From the NCBI RefSeq assembly GCF_000482245.1, contig NZ_AWNH01000057.1, positions 1-64,000 of the forward strand: a stretch of DNA of 64,000 bases, given 5' to 3'. Under the pieces are notes generated by a model that saw nothing but the letters and a program-made list of their open reading frames with translations, was not told the DNA's origin and did no database searches. Origin of the DNA: Leptolyngbya sp. Heron Island J. Lineage in GTDB: Bacteria > Cyanobacteriota > Cyanobacteriia > Phormidesmidales > Phormidesmidaceae. Position 1 is the stretch's first letter; each line of letters starts with the position of its first letter. Position numbers and translations under genes: made by a program. This document shows, piece by piece, positions 55,434 to 64,000 of this stretch.

Positions 55434-56522
55434 ATGGAAACATCTTATTGCCTCTTTGAAATCAACCAGTGTCAAGGTGCAGTCAACGCAGCCTATGTTG
55501 AAGAAGTATTTGCTTTGCCAGAGCTTGTACTTATCCCCAATGCGCCCCTGAGTATTATCGGGGTTCTTGATCGTCGCGGAGAAAGCTTACCCATTGTTGA
55601 CTTCCGAGTTCATGATGAGTCCCAACCACGACATTACCAACTCAGTGACAGCATTGTTGTGCTCAAACAAGCAGATTTAAGCATCGGTATCATTGTTGAC
55701 TCAGTGAAAGGAATTCAAGAAATATCTACATTAGAGGTAAATACTAATATAGATAAACAGCATGAGACATCTAATCTTGATCTAAAAAGATTTTTTTCAG
55801 GCATGGTCACAGATGAAACTGACATTTTTATTTTAAATGCCCCTCAAGACTGGTTCAAAACTGGTGAAATTCAGCAGTTTATCTCTGTTACTCGCTTTTT
55901 AGTTGATGATTTCTATAGCTCCCAAACTGAGCAATCTATCTCTGAAGCACAGGTATTGAATGCTGATTCCAGCATGACATTTGCACCTACGGCAACCCTG
56001 GAGGAGAAAGCAACCTTTCGTCAGCGAGCTGAAAACTTGAGGCAGTCAATTGATGAGGAAGGTGCAACTACAGAATCTAGAGCCTTAATCGTGGTCTCTT
56101 TAGACGACAATCTTTTTGGCATTGACTCCGGTCTGGTTCGAGAGTTTATCACAGTTAATCAGGCAACTCCAGTCCCCTGCTGTCCAAAACACATTATTGG
56201 AACCGTCAATTTACGGGGCGAAATTTTAACTGTTATCGATATTGCCCAGCTCTTAGGGCTACCATCAAAGGCAATCCCAAGACTACCTAAAGCTATTGTC
56301 GTAGAGTATCAAGATATTCTGATCGCTATCTTCGTAGAAGATATTCGGGATGCACTCTTTTCTGCCAACCCAAGCGACATCCAAGAAGTCGCCGATAACT
56401 CTCTGAGTATGGGCAGCACCTATGTTCAAGGACTAGTGTCCTATGGGGAACAGGTGATGCAAATATTGGATCTGCCAACGCTTTTAGGCAGCAGTGAACT
56501 TGTAGTTAACGAAATCCTCTAA
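55434..56522 (+). CDS. cheW: Double CheW-domain coupling protein (cluster B)
   Basis: Two CheW domains in 362 residues, the same length as the cluster-A paralogue. The first reads YCLFEINQCQGAVNAAYVEE and IIGVLDRRGESLPIVDF, the second LFGIDSGLVREFITVNQATP, VPCCPKHIIGTVNLRGEILT and VVEYQDILIAIFVEDI. The linker has TLEEKATFRQRAENLRQSI, matching the cluster-A linker. It couples MCP and CheA. It is the last gene of cluster B, 9 bp after CheR; a perfect palindrome follows 220 bp downstream. Confidence 0.93.
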   Translation: METSYCLFEINQCQGAVNAAYVEEVFALPELVLIPNAPLSIIGVLDRRGESLPIVDFRVHDESQPRHYQLSDSIVVLKQADLSIGIIVDSVKGIQEISTLEVNTNIDKQHETSNLDLKRFFSGMVTDETDIFILNAPQDWFKTGEIQQFISVTRFLVDDFYSSQTEQSISEAQVLNADSSMTFAPTATLEEKATFRQRAENLRQSIDEEGATTESRALIVVSLDDNLFGIDSGLVREFITVNQATPVPCCPKHIIGTVNLRGEILTVIDIAQLLGLPSKAIPRLPKAIVVEYQDILIAIFVEDIRDALFSANPSDIQEVADNSLSMGSTYVQGLVSYGEQVMQILDLPTLLGSSELVVNEIL

Positions 56523-57112
56523 ACGTCTTTTAGGTTATTCACTAAAGACAAAAAAATCAGCAAACAAGCATGGCATTACATGGATAACCAGATGCTTAAA
56601 ATTTAGTGATTAATGGATATTTGATAATTAAGCTTATGGACTATTTTCAATGCGTCTTATAGGCTATTTTCAATACATCTAATCCCAATAAAAAACTGTA
56701 AAAATTTATCGGAAATACAACTACAAATATACATTTGTATGCAACCAATAAAATAAGAAATTTCTTATTTTATTGGTTAGAAAAACTGCGATATAAGAGG
56801 TTGTTTATTTTTATTGACCAAGAAAAATAAACGTGTTTTCAAGGCTTTCACGCCCAGCAGGATAAATCTCAGAAAACATTTTAAAAGTTAACAATATCAG
56901 GCCTCCATGACGCTTTAAGTAATTTCAAGGATGGTTTATTGTAAAAAACTACATGCCATACGAGTAAATACTGGGAGAAGATGCCTAATTCTGATAATTT
57001 TGATCAAATTCATCTAAGTAATATCAACAATTTACCTACTTGTATTAAATTTTCTGCAGTCTTGATTACAAAAACTGCTTAATTTATTAAGTAATATGGC
57101 TTATGTACATAT
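56523..57112. other. AT-rich intergenic region with palindromes
   Basis: No gene is seen in 590 bp. TACAAAT/ATTTGTA (56722-56739) forms a small hairpin just before a large palindrome (56743-56778). The right part is AT-rich and should contain the promoter of the 57113 gene. Confidence 0.6.
56743..56778. terminator. Perfect 36-bp palindrome
   Basis: AACCAATAAAATAAGAAA is followed directly by its exact reverse complement TTTCTTATTTTATTGGTT with no spacer. Spacer-free AT-rich palindromes of this size can extrude as cruciforms or bind dimeric proteins. As RNA the stem is weak in G/C. It lies after the last gene of cluster B and could end its transcript. Confidence 0.7.
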
Positions 57113-58504
57113 ATGAATCTGGGCTTTACCATGACTCTTTCGCTCCCAAATCAAGAGCAAGCTCTGCCTGATCAGTCACCTAATCCCAAGGAAACACCGA
57201 CCCGCAAGAGAACCTTTCTTTTATGGTTTTTAGTCCCCGCGCTTATTTCAGGCTCGGGGTTTTTATTGTTCATTAATCGCTATAGCAATAAAAACATCGA
57301 ACAGATAGCGCTCCAAACACCAGCGGAAGATGCCACCTTCGTTGGCTCAAATATCAGTTTTCAAGTCGGCGAGAATTACCAGACAGATGTCGCATTTGAC
57401 ATTGCTGGCCCTGATGGAGAAACAACCCTTAACCTGCGTGATATTGACCTTAGCCGGTTTATTCCCCAAGTGCCAGAGTTTGCTAAGGATGATCCTGCCT
57501 TGACACGATGGTTTTTGACCGAACGTGAGTTTAATCGACAGCGGGTTATATTTTCTGCTGGTTCTGAACATATTGATATTCCCGGAGGGTTTGGTGGTTA
57601 TAGTGCTGACCAATTGTCAATTGGCCTAACTAATAACTGTTTAGGCGCGGGTTACTGGGAACTCGCAATCTACGCTGAAACGCCGACGGGTAGAGAAACG
57701 ATTTACCAGGGATATTTCGACTTCTCTCGGGGTGCTTATGCCGATATGGTGGCTGAACTTAACCCCACCAGCTATTGGTCCCAGGCGCGTACTATGGAAG
57801 CTTGGCCAGGCTTTGGTTTCCTCAAAGGTATGCAGTTTGATCTGAGTGCTTTCAGAGATGTGACCAAAGAATCGGAAGTTACTGCTACCGATTTAGCTAA
57901 CGAAGAGATTATGGCCCTCGGGGAGCAAGATAAAAAGTCCAAGCTAATTGTCGGAGAAATCCCTGGAACTACCTGGGCCGATCTGCGAAGTTCGAATATA
58001 CAGTTTCAAAGCTTTGTGCCTCCTGGTATCTATGAGGAAAATCGGTTGTGGGGCTCTGACTATAGCCAAATTGAAACTCTTGATAAGGTGATCGGGCGAG
58101 AAATTGAGTCCCCTTTGACCACTGAACCTCTCAAAGAGGTTGAAATGGTATTCAATGGCAGTGAAGGTACACGTAAGTTGATCCTCACTGGGTTGGACGT
58201 GGAAGCAATTCCTCAGCTAGCTTCCGAAGATTACAGTGATGGCATTTATATGCCCCTAGGATTTGGGACACCCTTTACCCAAGACTATGAGGATTTAAAG
58301 CGGATTAATCCAACTGAGCATCCCTTTATGAGTGTGGTGCTTGATGGTGACAATCGTGTTGTTGATTATCGCATCGACATTGGTCTCAATGGTGTTGTAC
58401 TACACCGAGATCAGGTGAATCCCAACCTCTTACATGTCTATCCGATGTCCTATGAGAGAATTACGCTGGTGGGGCACTACACGATAGACCTGGCAGAGAT
58501 TTAA
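57113..58504 (+). CDS. Membrane-anchored protein of unknown function
   Basis: I do not recognise the family. After a hydrophilic N-terminus comes one membrane span (about 35-52, TFLLWFLVPALISGSGFLLF), so the remaining 400 residues probably face the periplasm or lumen. They are soluble and acidic, with segments such as DAFTDVAFDIAGPDGETTL-like strands (TDVAFDIAGPDGETTLNLRD), WFLTEREFNRQRVIF, MEAWPGFGFLKGMQFDLSAF and GIYMPLGFGTPFTQDYEDL. A Cys-containing LTNNCLGAGYWELAIYAETP patch looks conserved. ATG at 57131 (MTLSLPNQ) is an alternative start. It is monocistronic and follows cluster B. Confidence 0.75.
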   Translation: MNLGFTMTLSLPNQEQALPDQSPNPKETPTRKRTFLLWFLVPALISGSGFLLFINRYSNKNIEQIALQTPAEDATFVGSNISFQVGENYQTDVAFDIAGPDGETTLNLRDIDLSRFIPQVPEFAKDDPALTRWFLTEREFNRQRVIFSAGSEHIDIPGGFGGYSADQLSIGLTNNCLGAGYWELAIYAETPTGRETIYQGYFDFSRGAYADMVAELNPTSYWSQARTMEAWPGFGFLKGMQFDLSAFRDVTKESEVTATDLANEEIMALGEQDKKSKLIVGEIPGTTWADLRSSNIQFQSFVPPGIYEENRLWGSDYSQIETLDKVIGREIESPLTTEPLKEVEMVFNGSEGTRKLILTGLDVEAIPQLASEDYSDGIYMPLGFGTPFTQDYEDLKRINPTEHPFMSVVLDGDNRVVDYRIDIGLNGVVLHRDQVNPNLLHVYPMSYERITLVGHYTIDLAEI

Positions 58505-58922
58505 GTGGATCAGGTCTGCTTGATCAAAGAGAATAGGCAATTTAACTGATTCTGGGACAGATAGGAATGAAGATGAAAAAAGGGGGACGGAAGAAGGATG
58601 GAAATGATTGCAGTCACGAGGTTTCATGGCTCTAAATTTTCCTTGCTTATCCTTCATCTGTTATCTTATTTGCCCCATGCTTTTAACTGTTAAGCTTGTG
58701 CGTGTTTGGTCTATAAAAAGTGAGAGTCGTTCACTCAGTGGCTGTGGTAGTGAACACTCTTACTTTCTTTAGTGAGAACTATCGTGGAAAGATAGAAAAA
58801 TGAGGACAAAGGAATTAGAACAATGCTTGCAGCGTCCTAGTTTTAGGACACTGAATTATCCTGATAAAATGTGTCGACTATTCACCCCCCATAGCCTATA
58901 GGTAGAGTTTTTTGTTTGTAGA
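58505..58922. other. Convergent intergenic region
   Basis: The 418 bp between convergent genes contain no credible gene, strong hairpin or repeat that I can see. Confidence 0.5.
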
Positions 58923-59276
58923 TTATACGTATGAGCGGACACAACTTAATAGCTCACTGAACCTGAAAGGTTTACTGATGTAGTCGTTAGCTCCTAGGGC
59001 CAAAGATTTTTCACGCTCATCGTCACCAGCACGAGCGGTTACTACAATCACAGGAATTTGTATACCTTGGGCGCGAGTTGCACTCAAAACAGACGTACCA
59101 TCAAGAACAGGAAGTCCTAAATCTAGGAGAACCAGATCGATCTCTCCTGAGGCAACCAGTGACATTGCCTGAATTCCGTCTGCAGCTACCTGGATTTGAT
59201 AGCCTGCTCGCCGCAATCCCTTAGACAAAAAGGCGACGATTTGGGGCTCATCTTCGACAATCAGGATAGTTGCCAC
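58923..59276 (-). CDS. Single-domain response regulator (OmpR-like receiver only)
   Basis: A complete receiver of 117 residues: ILIVEDEPQIVAFLSKGLRR, Asp52 in VLLDLGLPVLDG, IPVIVVTARAGDDEREKSLA, GANDYISKPFRFSELLSCVR. The sequence style, including RAGY and DYISKPF, is that of OmpR-family regulators, but the protein stops at the end of the receiver, where a winged-helix domain would start. No remnant of such a domain follows. It starts with GTG at 59276. No kinase is adjacent. It may be a phosphate shuttle or a shortened OmpR-family member. Confidence 0.9.
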   Translation of the reverse strand: MATILIVEDEPQIVAFLSKGLRRAGYQIQVAADGIQAMSLVASGEIDLVLLDLGLPVLDGTSVLSATRAQGIQIPVIVVTARAGDDEREKSLALGANDYISKPFRFSELLSCVRSYV

Positions 59277-59593
59277 AACAATAACCTTTGGCTGTAATAA
59301 ACGAATTTATTTTGACAGACTGCTTAGGGACCTAGGCAGCTTGTCAATGCTCTTTAGCCATAGTATGACGCTTAACCATTAGCTACATAGTGGCAACAAC
59401 ACATACAGGCTCAAACACTGAGATATTTCAGCTAAATGCACATGGCTAAATCACATGGTTAAATCACGTGGGTGGTTCAGGATACCACACTACTCAGGTT
59501 GGCTCAGTACTCCGATGTGAGATATTTCTCAATGGTATGCCAAGACTTTCTGATGATTTTTATTTTTATTTTTAGTGTTCTCAGGCACTGGGA
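59277..59593. other. Intergenic region with short tandem repeat
   Basis: The 317 bp upstream of the receiver gene hold two direct 13-bp copies, ACATGGCTAAATC and ACATGGTTAAATC (59440-59465), plus a partial third (ACGTGG). Such spaced repeats may be regulator binding sites. No gene is seen. Confidence 0.5.
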
Positions 59594-61051
59594 TTAAGTC
59601 GCCATCCACATACGAGCAGTTCGTCCAGGAACTGTAAACGTAAACGAAGGACTGTTAATCTTGATCGGCGCTTCGTTTGTCAGGATATCTTGATATAGAT
59701 GAAACCACTTAAACTTAAATCGAGTGTCCACAGTAATCTTCCGAGGTTCTCCACATTTGTTGATGGCTACAATGCCAGTCTCGGCTCGTCGCCACAGCAG
59801 ACTGCACTCATCGGCATGTAGTACTTCCATGGGGAGACCTTGCATCTGGTTGTGAAATTGGATCATATGAGTCATGCGATCGCGATTCCACACCCCTTGC
59901 CAGCGGCCATTATCAATCTGACCAAAGGGGGGCTGAGCCGTTGTGCCATCATCAAACACCATGGGCGTTCCACCATCACGACCCATGATGTAGGCATAAG
60001 CCAAGTCTTCATCCGTCGGATCTAATATTAGATAGCGAAACGGATCGTTGTAAGGAATATCATGGGTGACGACAACCGTAACCGCACGAGTGTTTTCTAA
60101 GGCATTACCCATACTGTAGGGTTGGGCAATGTCAGACAGTGGCTGCCCGAGGCTAAAAGCCTGTCTAATCGCATTTAGCAATGGAAAATCATAGGCTTCA
60201 AAAGCAGCTGGTAATTCCCGTAAGTAAGGTTCTAAAAACAGATTGTATTCATGATCGCCAACGCCACCTGTCGTAATAATCTCCGCAAATATCTGGGAAT
60301 TTTTAGCGATTTTATCGGGAACAAAATATCGGATAGCTCTGTTCGGCATATGCTTAGCAGCATCTAGCCGAAATCCGCGCACTCCTAGATCGTAGAGCGT
60401 CTGTACATATTGTCTTCGTTGCTCTAGAACCCAATTCTCTCCTGGCACCGTATCCCTTAAATCAGGTAGGCCTGGATCATCTCCCCCACCACAGATACGT
60501 CCCTTGATGACCTGCTGACGATTGCCATAGTCACGAATACAGTTGGCGGGATGAAAATCTTGAGTACTAAACAAGCCGTCATCTAAATCCCCATACAGTC
60601 GCTGTCTTTCCCAATATTCAGGATTGTTGGCATACTCTTCAAGAATAGCGCTTCCAGGAAATATGGTTGAAGCATTGCGCTCATTGGCCATATGGTTGAC
60701 TACAACATCAGCATAGGTACGTACGCCCACCGCTGACAGAGCGTTAATCATGGCGACAAAACTCTCTTTGTCGCCATCACAGTGACTAATTACCCTAAAA
60801 TCCTGGGGCTGATAGCGCTGATACCAACGACATTCGCGGGTGATCGGTGATTTGAGTGGAGGGGTGACTAACACAGCCCCATAGCCTGCAGCTGCAATAG
60901 CAGGGGCACGTTCTGCTACGGTCCCATAACTCCAGTCAAAGGCATGGAGAATGACATTGGCAGGGGCTAGACGATTGGCCGACGCCGATAACAACAGCGT
61001 TATCGCCACCACTATGGCGGTCAGGCAAAAAGTGACTAATTTGCGGAACAT
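59594..61051 (-). CDS. Secreted alpha-amylase (GH13)
   Basis: From the ATG at 61051 the protein has a signal peptide (KLVTFCLTAIVVAITLLLSA), then a GH13 barrel: VRTYADVVVNHMAN (region I), RGFRLDAAKHMP with nucleophile Asp230, QIFAEIITTG with acid/base Glu257, and VVVTHDIPYND with Asp331. The C-terminal beta domain ends VPGRTARMWMAT. The length of 485 residues fits small alpha-amylases. It would cut alpha-1,4 bonds of external starch or glycogen outside the cytoplasm. The TTG at 61069 is rejected as start. It shares the glucan theme with the debranching enzyme at 36 kb but is not linked to it. Confidence 0.92.
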   Translation of the reverse strand: MFRKLVTFCLTAIVVAITLLLSASANRLAPANVILHAFDWSYGTVAERAPAIAAAGYGAVLVTPPLKSPITRECRWYQRYQPQDFRVISHCDGDKESFVAMINALSAVGVRTYADVVVNHMANERNASTIFPGSAILEEYANNPEYWERQRLYGDLDDGLFSTQDFHPANCIRDYGNRQQVIKGRICGGGDDPGLPDLRDTVPGENWVLEQRRQYVQTLYDLGVRGFRLDAAKHMPNRAIRYFVPDKIAKNSQIFAEIITTGGVGDHEYNLFLEPYLRELPAAFEAYDFPLLNAIRQAFSLGQPLSDIAQPYSMGNALENTRAVTVVVTHDIPYNDPFRYLILDPTDEDLAYAYIMGRDGGTPMVFDDGTTAQPPFGQIDNGRWQGVWNRDRMTHMIQFHNQMQGLPMEVLHADECSLLWRRAETGIVAINKCGEPRKITVDTRFKFKWFHLYQDILTNEAPIKINSPSFTFTVPGRTARMWMAT

Positions 61052-61364
61052 GGTGGAAATGGGTCGCAACGATCATATAAGACAACTATCCTATAGCACC
61101 CTTATTTTGAGGATTGTCATCATGAATAAACTTTCAAGCTTTCTGCGAGGTTTCTGAGGAGCGGATGGTACATTATCTAGAATCGCTCATCCTTATGTGA
61201 GGATGGAAAAGGGCGTTTACGTTCCTTGGAGGTCTAGGGAGCTATTGCAGTTTTCTGCTAACGGCGCTCGTTAGCGCTGGTCATTTGGCTAGACGTGTGA
61301 GTGCTAAAGGGGCAGGTTGCGATCGCAATCCCTGGATCATTAAGGTCGGTTTTCAGGGTGGCTG

Positions 61365-63443
61365 ATGAGTTTATGCATTAATCCCGATTGTCCCCGGCCC
61401 GATCATCCGGGCAATGGCGAGGCCAATAGCTGTCAAGCCTGTGGGACGCCGTTAATTTTGCAAGGGCGCTATCGTGTGATGCGATTGTTAAGTAACCAAA
61501 CCGGCTTTGGTCTGGTCTACGAAGCTTATGAGCGGGCTCTACCTAAAATTTTGAAGGTACTGCGCAACGAGCATAGCCAGACCCCAAAAATTGTATCGAT
61601 GTTTCAGCAGGAAGCATCGGCACTGAGCCAGTTAAACCATCCAGGTGTACCGTATATGACCGAGGATGGTTACTTTACAGTGACACCGCCCGCTGCCACC
61701 ATGCCGCTGCACTGCATCGTCATGGAAAAAATTGATGGCATTAATCTGACGCAATGGATGAAGCAGCAGGGGTCTCATCCTATCCACGAGCAGCAGGCGC
61801 TACGATGGCTTACCCAGCTCACCGAAATTCTCAAACAGGTTCATCAGAACCACTATTTTCATCGAGATATCAAACCCGAAAACGTGATGATTCGCACCAG
61901 TGGTCAGCTGGCGCTGGTGGATTTTGGGGCCGCGCGGGAGGTCACCCCAACCTACCTCAATCAGGTGAGTAAAGGTGGTATTGTCACGGCGATTAGCTCA
62001 GCCGGGTACACCCCCCCCGAACAAGAACAGGGGCAGGCCGTACCCCAATCCGATTTTTATGCCCTGGGCCGCACTCTAATTTATTTACTGACAGCCAAAG
62101 CACCCACCGATGCCGAGCTCTATGATCCGCTAGAAAACCAGTTTGAATGGCGCTCCTACGCCCCGCAGATCTCCACTGAACTAGCGGATTTACTCGACAG
62201 CATGATTGCCCCTCGGGTGGTGGATCGACCTGCCAGCGCCCAGGCGATTTTGACGCGATTAAAAGAACTATCGGGGCAGTCTGCGCCATCGCGTCCACTG
62301 GCACCAACACTGCCTGAAACCACCTTAACTAACAGTACAACCCCTGCAAATGAGGCCACATCCCTACAGCTAGGCATTACCACGCCATCGTGGCAGACCC
62401 TGCCGCAGACCATGTTGCCACCCCGGTCACGTCGCCGCTGGCCCTGGATGGTAGCGGCCTTGGTGGGAGTTTTAGCCGTTGGTGCGATCGCAGTTCGATA
62501 TCAGCTGCTGCCTGCGAAGACCGCCATCCAAGCCGTAGAACCCACCCCGCTCAAAGTCCAACTCCATCGCACGCTGCCTGCCCACACCAGTTCTATCAAC
62601 GATCTCCTGTTGTTTGCCGATGGTTTGCGACTAGTCAGCGCCAGTGCCGACAAAACCATCCGTGTCTGGGATTTAACCTCTGGCCAGGTGCTGCAAATCT
62701 GGAGTAATCAAACCAGCTTTGTGAATACCATCTTGCTGAACCCAGATGAAACCCGGCTCTACAGCGGTAATGCGGATGGCTCATTGCAAGCCTGGGCAGT
62801 AGCCAATGGTAGCTTGATCTGGCAGAATAACAGCGCCCACAATGGGCCTGTCAATACAGTCGCTCGCACCCCAGACGGTCAACAGTTGATCAGCGGTGGA
62901 GCCGATGGTGCGATCCACATTTGGGAGGCCAGTACCGGCAAAGCAATGGACTTGCTCCTCACCCAGCAGGGAGCTGTCAATAGTTTAGTGGTCACCTCCG
63001 ATGGTCAGTACATTATTAGTGGCGGCAGCGACAACACCATTAAGGTTTGGCATCTAGCAACCGGTGAACTAAAAGAAACCCTGAAAGGCCACGAAAGCTT
63101 TGTCAATGCGCTCACCATTAGTCCAGACGGTCGCTATTTATTTAGCGCCAGCGCTGATGCCACCATTCGTCAATGGCAAATCAAAACCGGTGAGTTGCTT
63201 AATACCCTGTCTGGACACACTAGCTATGTCAACGACATGGTCTTTAGTCGCGATGGTCGCCTATTGAGAACAGCGAGCGCAGACCAAACCGTACGTATTT
63301 GGAATGTGGAAACGGGGGCAGCCGAACAGGTTTTAACTGGCTTTGACATGTTAATCGACCATATCGTGGTGTCACCATCCGAACACATTGTGGGAGCGAG
63401 CCGGACAACACCCGCCATTAAAATCTGGCTGAAAGAGCAGTAG
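61365..63443 (+). CDS. Serine/threonine protein kinase with zinc ribbon and WD40 repeats
   Basis: An N-terminal zinc ribbon (Cys4, Cys9, Cys23, Cys26 in CINPDC and SCQAC) leads into a Hanks-type kinase: GRYRVMRLLSNQTGFGLVYE, Lys64 in KILKVL, HRDIKPENVMI (Asp168), DFGAARE (Asp186), GYTPPEQEQGQAVPQSDFYA. After a Pro/Thr-rich stretch is a membrane span (about 364-382, WPWMVAALVGVLAVGAIAV), then at least six WD40 repeats ending in WD-like IRVWDL, IHIWEA, IKVWHL, IRQWQI, VRIWNV. The kinase is cytoplasmic; the propeller would be on the other side of the membrane. Cyanobacterial kinases of this group are numerous; target unknown. Confidence 0.95.
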   Translation: MSLCINPDCPRPDHPGNGEANSCQACGTPLILQGRYRVMRLLSNQTGFGLVYEAYERALPKILKVLRNEHSQTPKIVSMFQQEASALSQLNHPGVPYMTEDGYFTVTPPAATMPLHCIVMEKIDGINLTQWMKQQGSHPIHEQQALRWLTQLTEILKQVHQNHYFHRDIKPENVMIRTSGQLALVDFGAAREVTPTYLNQVSKGGIVTAISSAGYTPPEQEQGQAVPQSDFYALGRTLIYLLTAKAPTDAELYDPLENQFEWRSYAPQISTELADLLDSMIAPRVVDRPASAQAILTRLKELSGQSAPSRPLAPTLPETTLTNSTTPANEATSLQLGITTPSWQTLPQTMLPPRSRRRWPWMVAALVGVLAVGAIAVRYQLLPAKTAIQAVEPTPLKVQLHRTLPAHTSSINDLLLFADGLRLVSASADKTIRVWDLTSGQVLQIWSNQTSFVNTILLNPDETRLYSGNADGSLQAWAVANGSLIWQNNSAHNGPVNTVARTPDGQQLISGGADGAIHIWEASTGKAMDLLLTQQGAVNSLVVTSDGQYIISGGSDNTIKVWHLATGELKETLKGHESFVNALTISPDGRYLFSASADATIRQWQIKTGELLNTLSGHTSYVNDMVFSRDGRLLRTASADQTVRIWNVETGAAEQVLTGFDMLIDHIVVSPSEHIVGASRTTPAIKIWLKEQ

Positions 63444-63565
63444 AGTAGGGCTAAATCTCATTTCTAACCATCAGAATTCTTAGTGTCTACTCACACTGTT
63501 TACGACGATTGCCCTGATGTGTGGAACGGTGAATTTTATGAACTTGAGTCGCTACCGTGAACTCT

Positions 63566-64000
63566 ATGAATAAGTCGTCACTCAGAAGACTACTCATTGG
63601 CGAATTCACTTGGAAACGCCTGGTGCGCTCAGTCCTGTTCATCTACATATTCTTTGCCCTATATGTCTTTTTTCGGGCAGACAGCATGATTTTCCTGCCA
63701 CCGCCTGCCAGCTATCAAGACACCCCGGACATCCTCAAAATACCCGTCACTGACAACGAGCAGATTTCCGCCCTCTACTTACCTAATCCTGAGGCTACCT
63801 TCACCCTGCTCTATATCCATGGCAACGCTGAAGACCTGGGGGATATTCGTCCCAGATTGGCCGATATGTACCGCTGGGGCTTTAGTATATTTGCCTATGA
63901 CTATCGGGGCTATGGCACCAGCGACGGTAAACCCAGCGAACGCAACGCTTATCAAGATATTAATGCTGCCTACACCTATATCACCCAGCAGCTCAAGGTC
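63566..64000 (+). CDS. Alpha/beta hydrolase, 5' part (cut by window edge)
   Basis: The frame is open to the last base; 145 codons are visible. An N-terminal membrane span (RSVLFIYIFFALYVFF) is followed by MIFLPPPASYQDTPDILKIP, TLLYIHGNAEDLGDIRPRL (oxyanion-side HGN) and FAYDYRGYGTSDGKPSERNA. This is the ABHD13/17-like membrane-anchored hydrolase pattern. The nucleophile elbow lies beyond the window. GTG at 63557 is an alternative start. It follows the kinase gene by 122 bp on the same strand. Confidence 0.85.
   Translation, partial: MNKSSLRRLLIGEFTWKRLVRSVLFIYIFFALYVFFRADSMIFLPPPASYQDTPDILKIPVTDNEQISALYLPNPEATFTLLYIHGNAEDLGDIRPRLADMYRWGFSIFAYDYRGYGTSDGKPSERNAYQDINAAYTYITQQLKV

Overview
The window looks like a chromosomal stretch of a cyanobacterium. 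The evidence is the frequent octamer GCGATCGC, a plant-type [2Fe-2S] ferredoxin, a biliverdin reductase, a BchH/CobN-class chelatase subunit, PatA-type response regulators, a GlcE-like glycolate oxidase subunit, and an NB-ARC ATPase and a WD40 kinase of cyanobacterial style. No rRNA, tRNA, CRISPR array or prophage was seen. The genus cannot be fixed from the sequence.

Layout. 1-2.8 kb: the 3' end of an IS5-type transposase, a small orphan gene with its own terminator, class I fructose-bisphosphate aldolase, and a broken xisI. 2.9-15.1 kb: housekeeping and redox genes (large chelatase subunit, Dps, SpoIID/LytB protein, ferredoxin, biliverdin reductase, ComB-like phosphatase, GlcE-like flavoprotein, GST, DUF4230 protein). 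15.4-17.3 kb: a run of small orphan or decaying genes. 17.8-23.1 kb: a PadR regulator coupled to an unusual cytochrome b6-like membrane protein, a VIT/VWA protein, and a divergent short NB-ARC ATPase. 24-34.8 kb: chemosensory cluster A (minus strand) flanked by a tandem-receiver protein, a glycosyltransferase-like protein and a pyruvyltransferase-like protein. 35-38.1 kb: a PEP-CTERM protein and a glycogen-debranching enzyme. 38.1-44.2 kb: a cobalamin riboswitch followed by btuB-like, btuF-like, a metallophosphoesterase and btuC-like genes. 44.4-46.6 kb: an APH-like kinase and a PatA-type regulator. 46.6-48 kb: a 1.4-kb AT-rich gene-free stretch with tandem repeats. 48-56.5 kb: chemosensory cluster B (MCP, CheA with three Hpt domains, CheB, CheR, double CheW). 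57-64 kb: a membrane-anchored protein of unknown function, a lone receiver, an alpha-amylase, a Ser/Thr kinase with WD40 repeats, and a truncated alpha/beta hydrolase.

How it fits together. The two chemosensory clusters are paralogous but asymmetric. Cluster B has a complete adaptation pair (CheR and full CheB). Cluster A has no CheR and only a CheB-like receiver that stops where the methylesterase domain would begin, so cluster A either borrows adaptation from B or does not adapt by methylation. The B12 cluster is a clear regulon: riboswitch, outer-membrane receptor, binding lipoprotein and permease, but no ATPase gene nearby. The most unusual single protein is the cytochrome b6-like product of the PadR operon, which keeps three of the four heme-ligating histidines. 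A roughly 90-bp imperfect palindrome is present in two intergenic copies.
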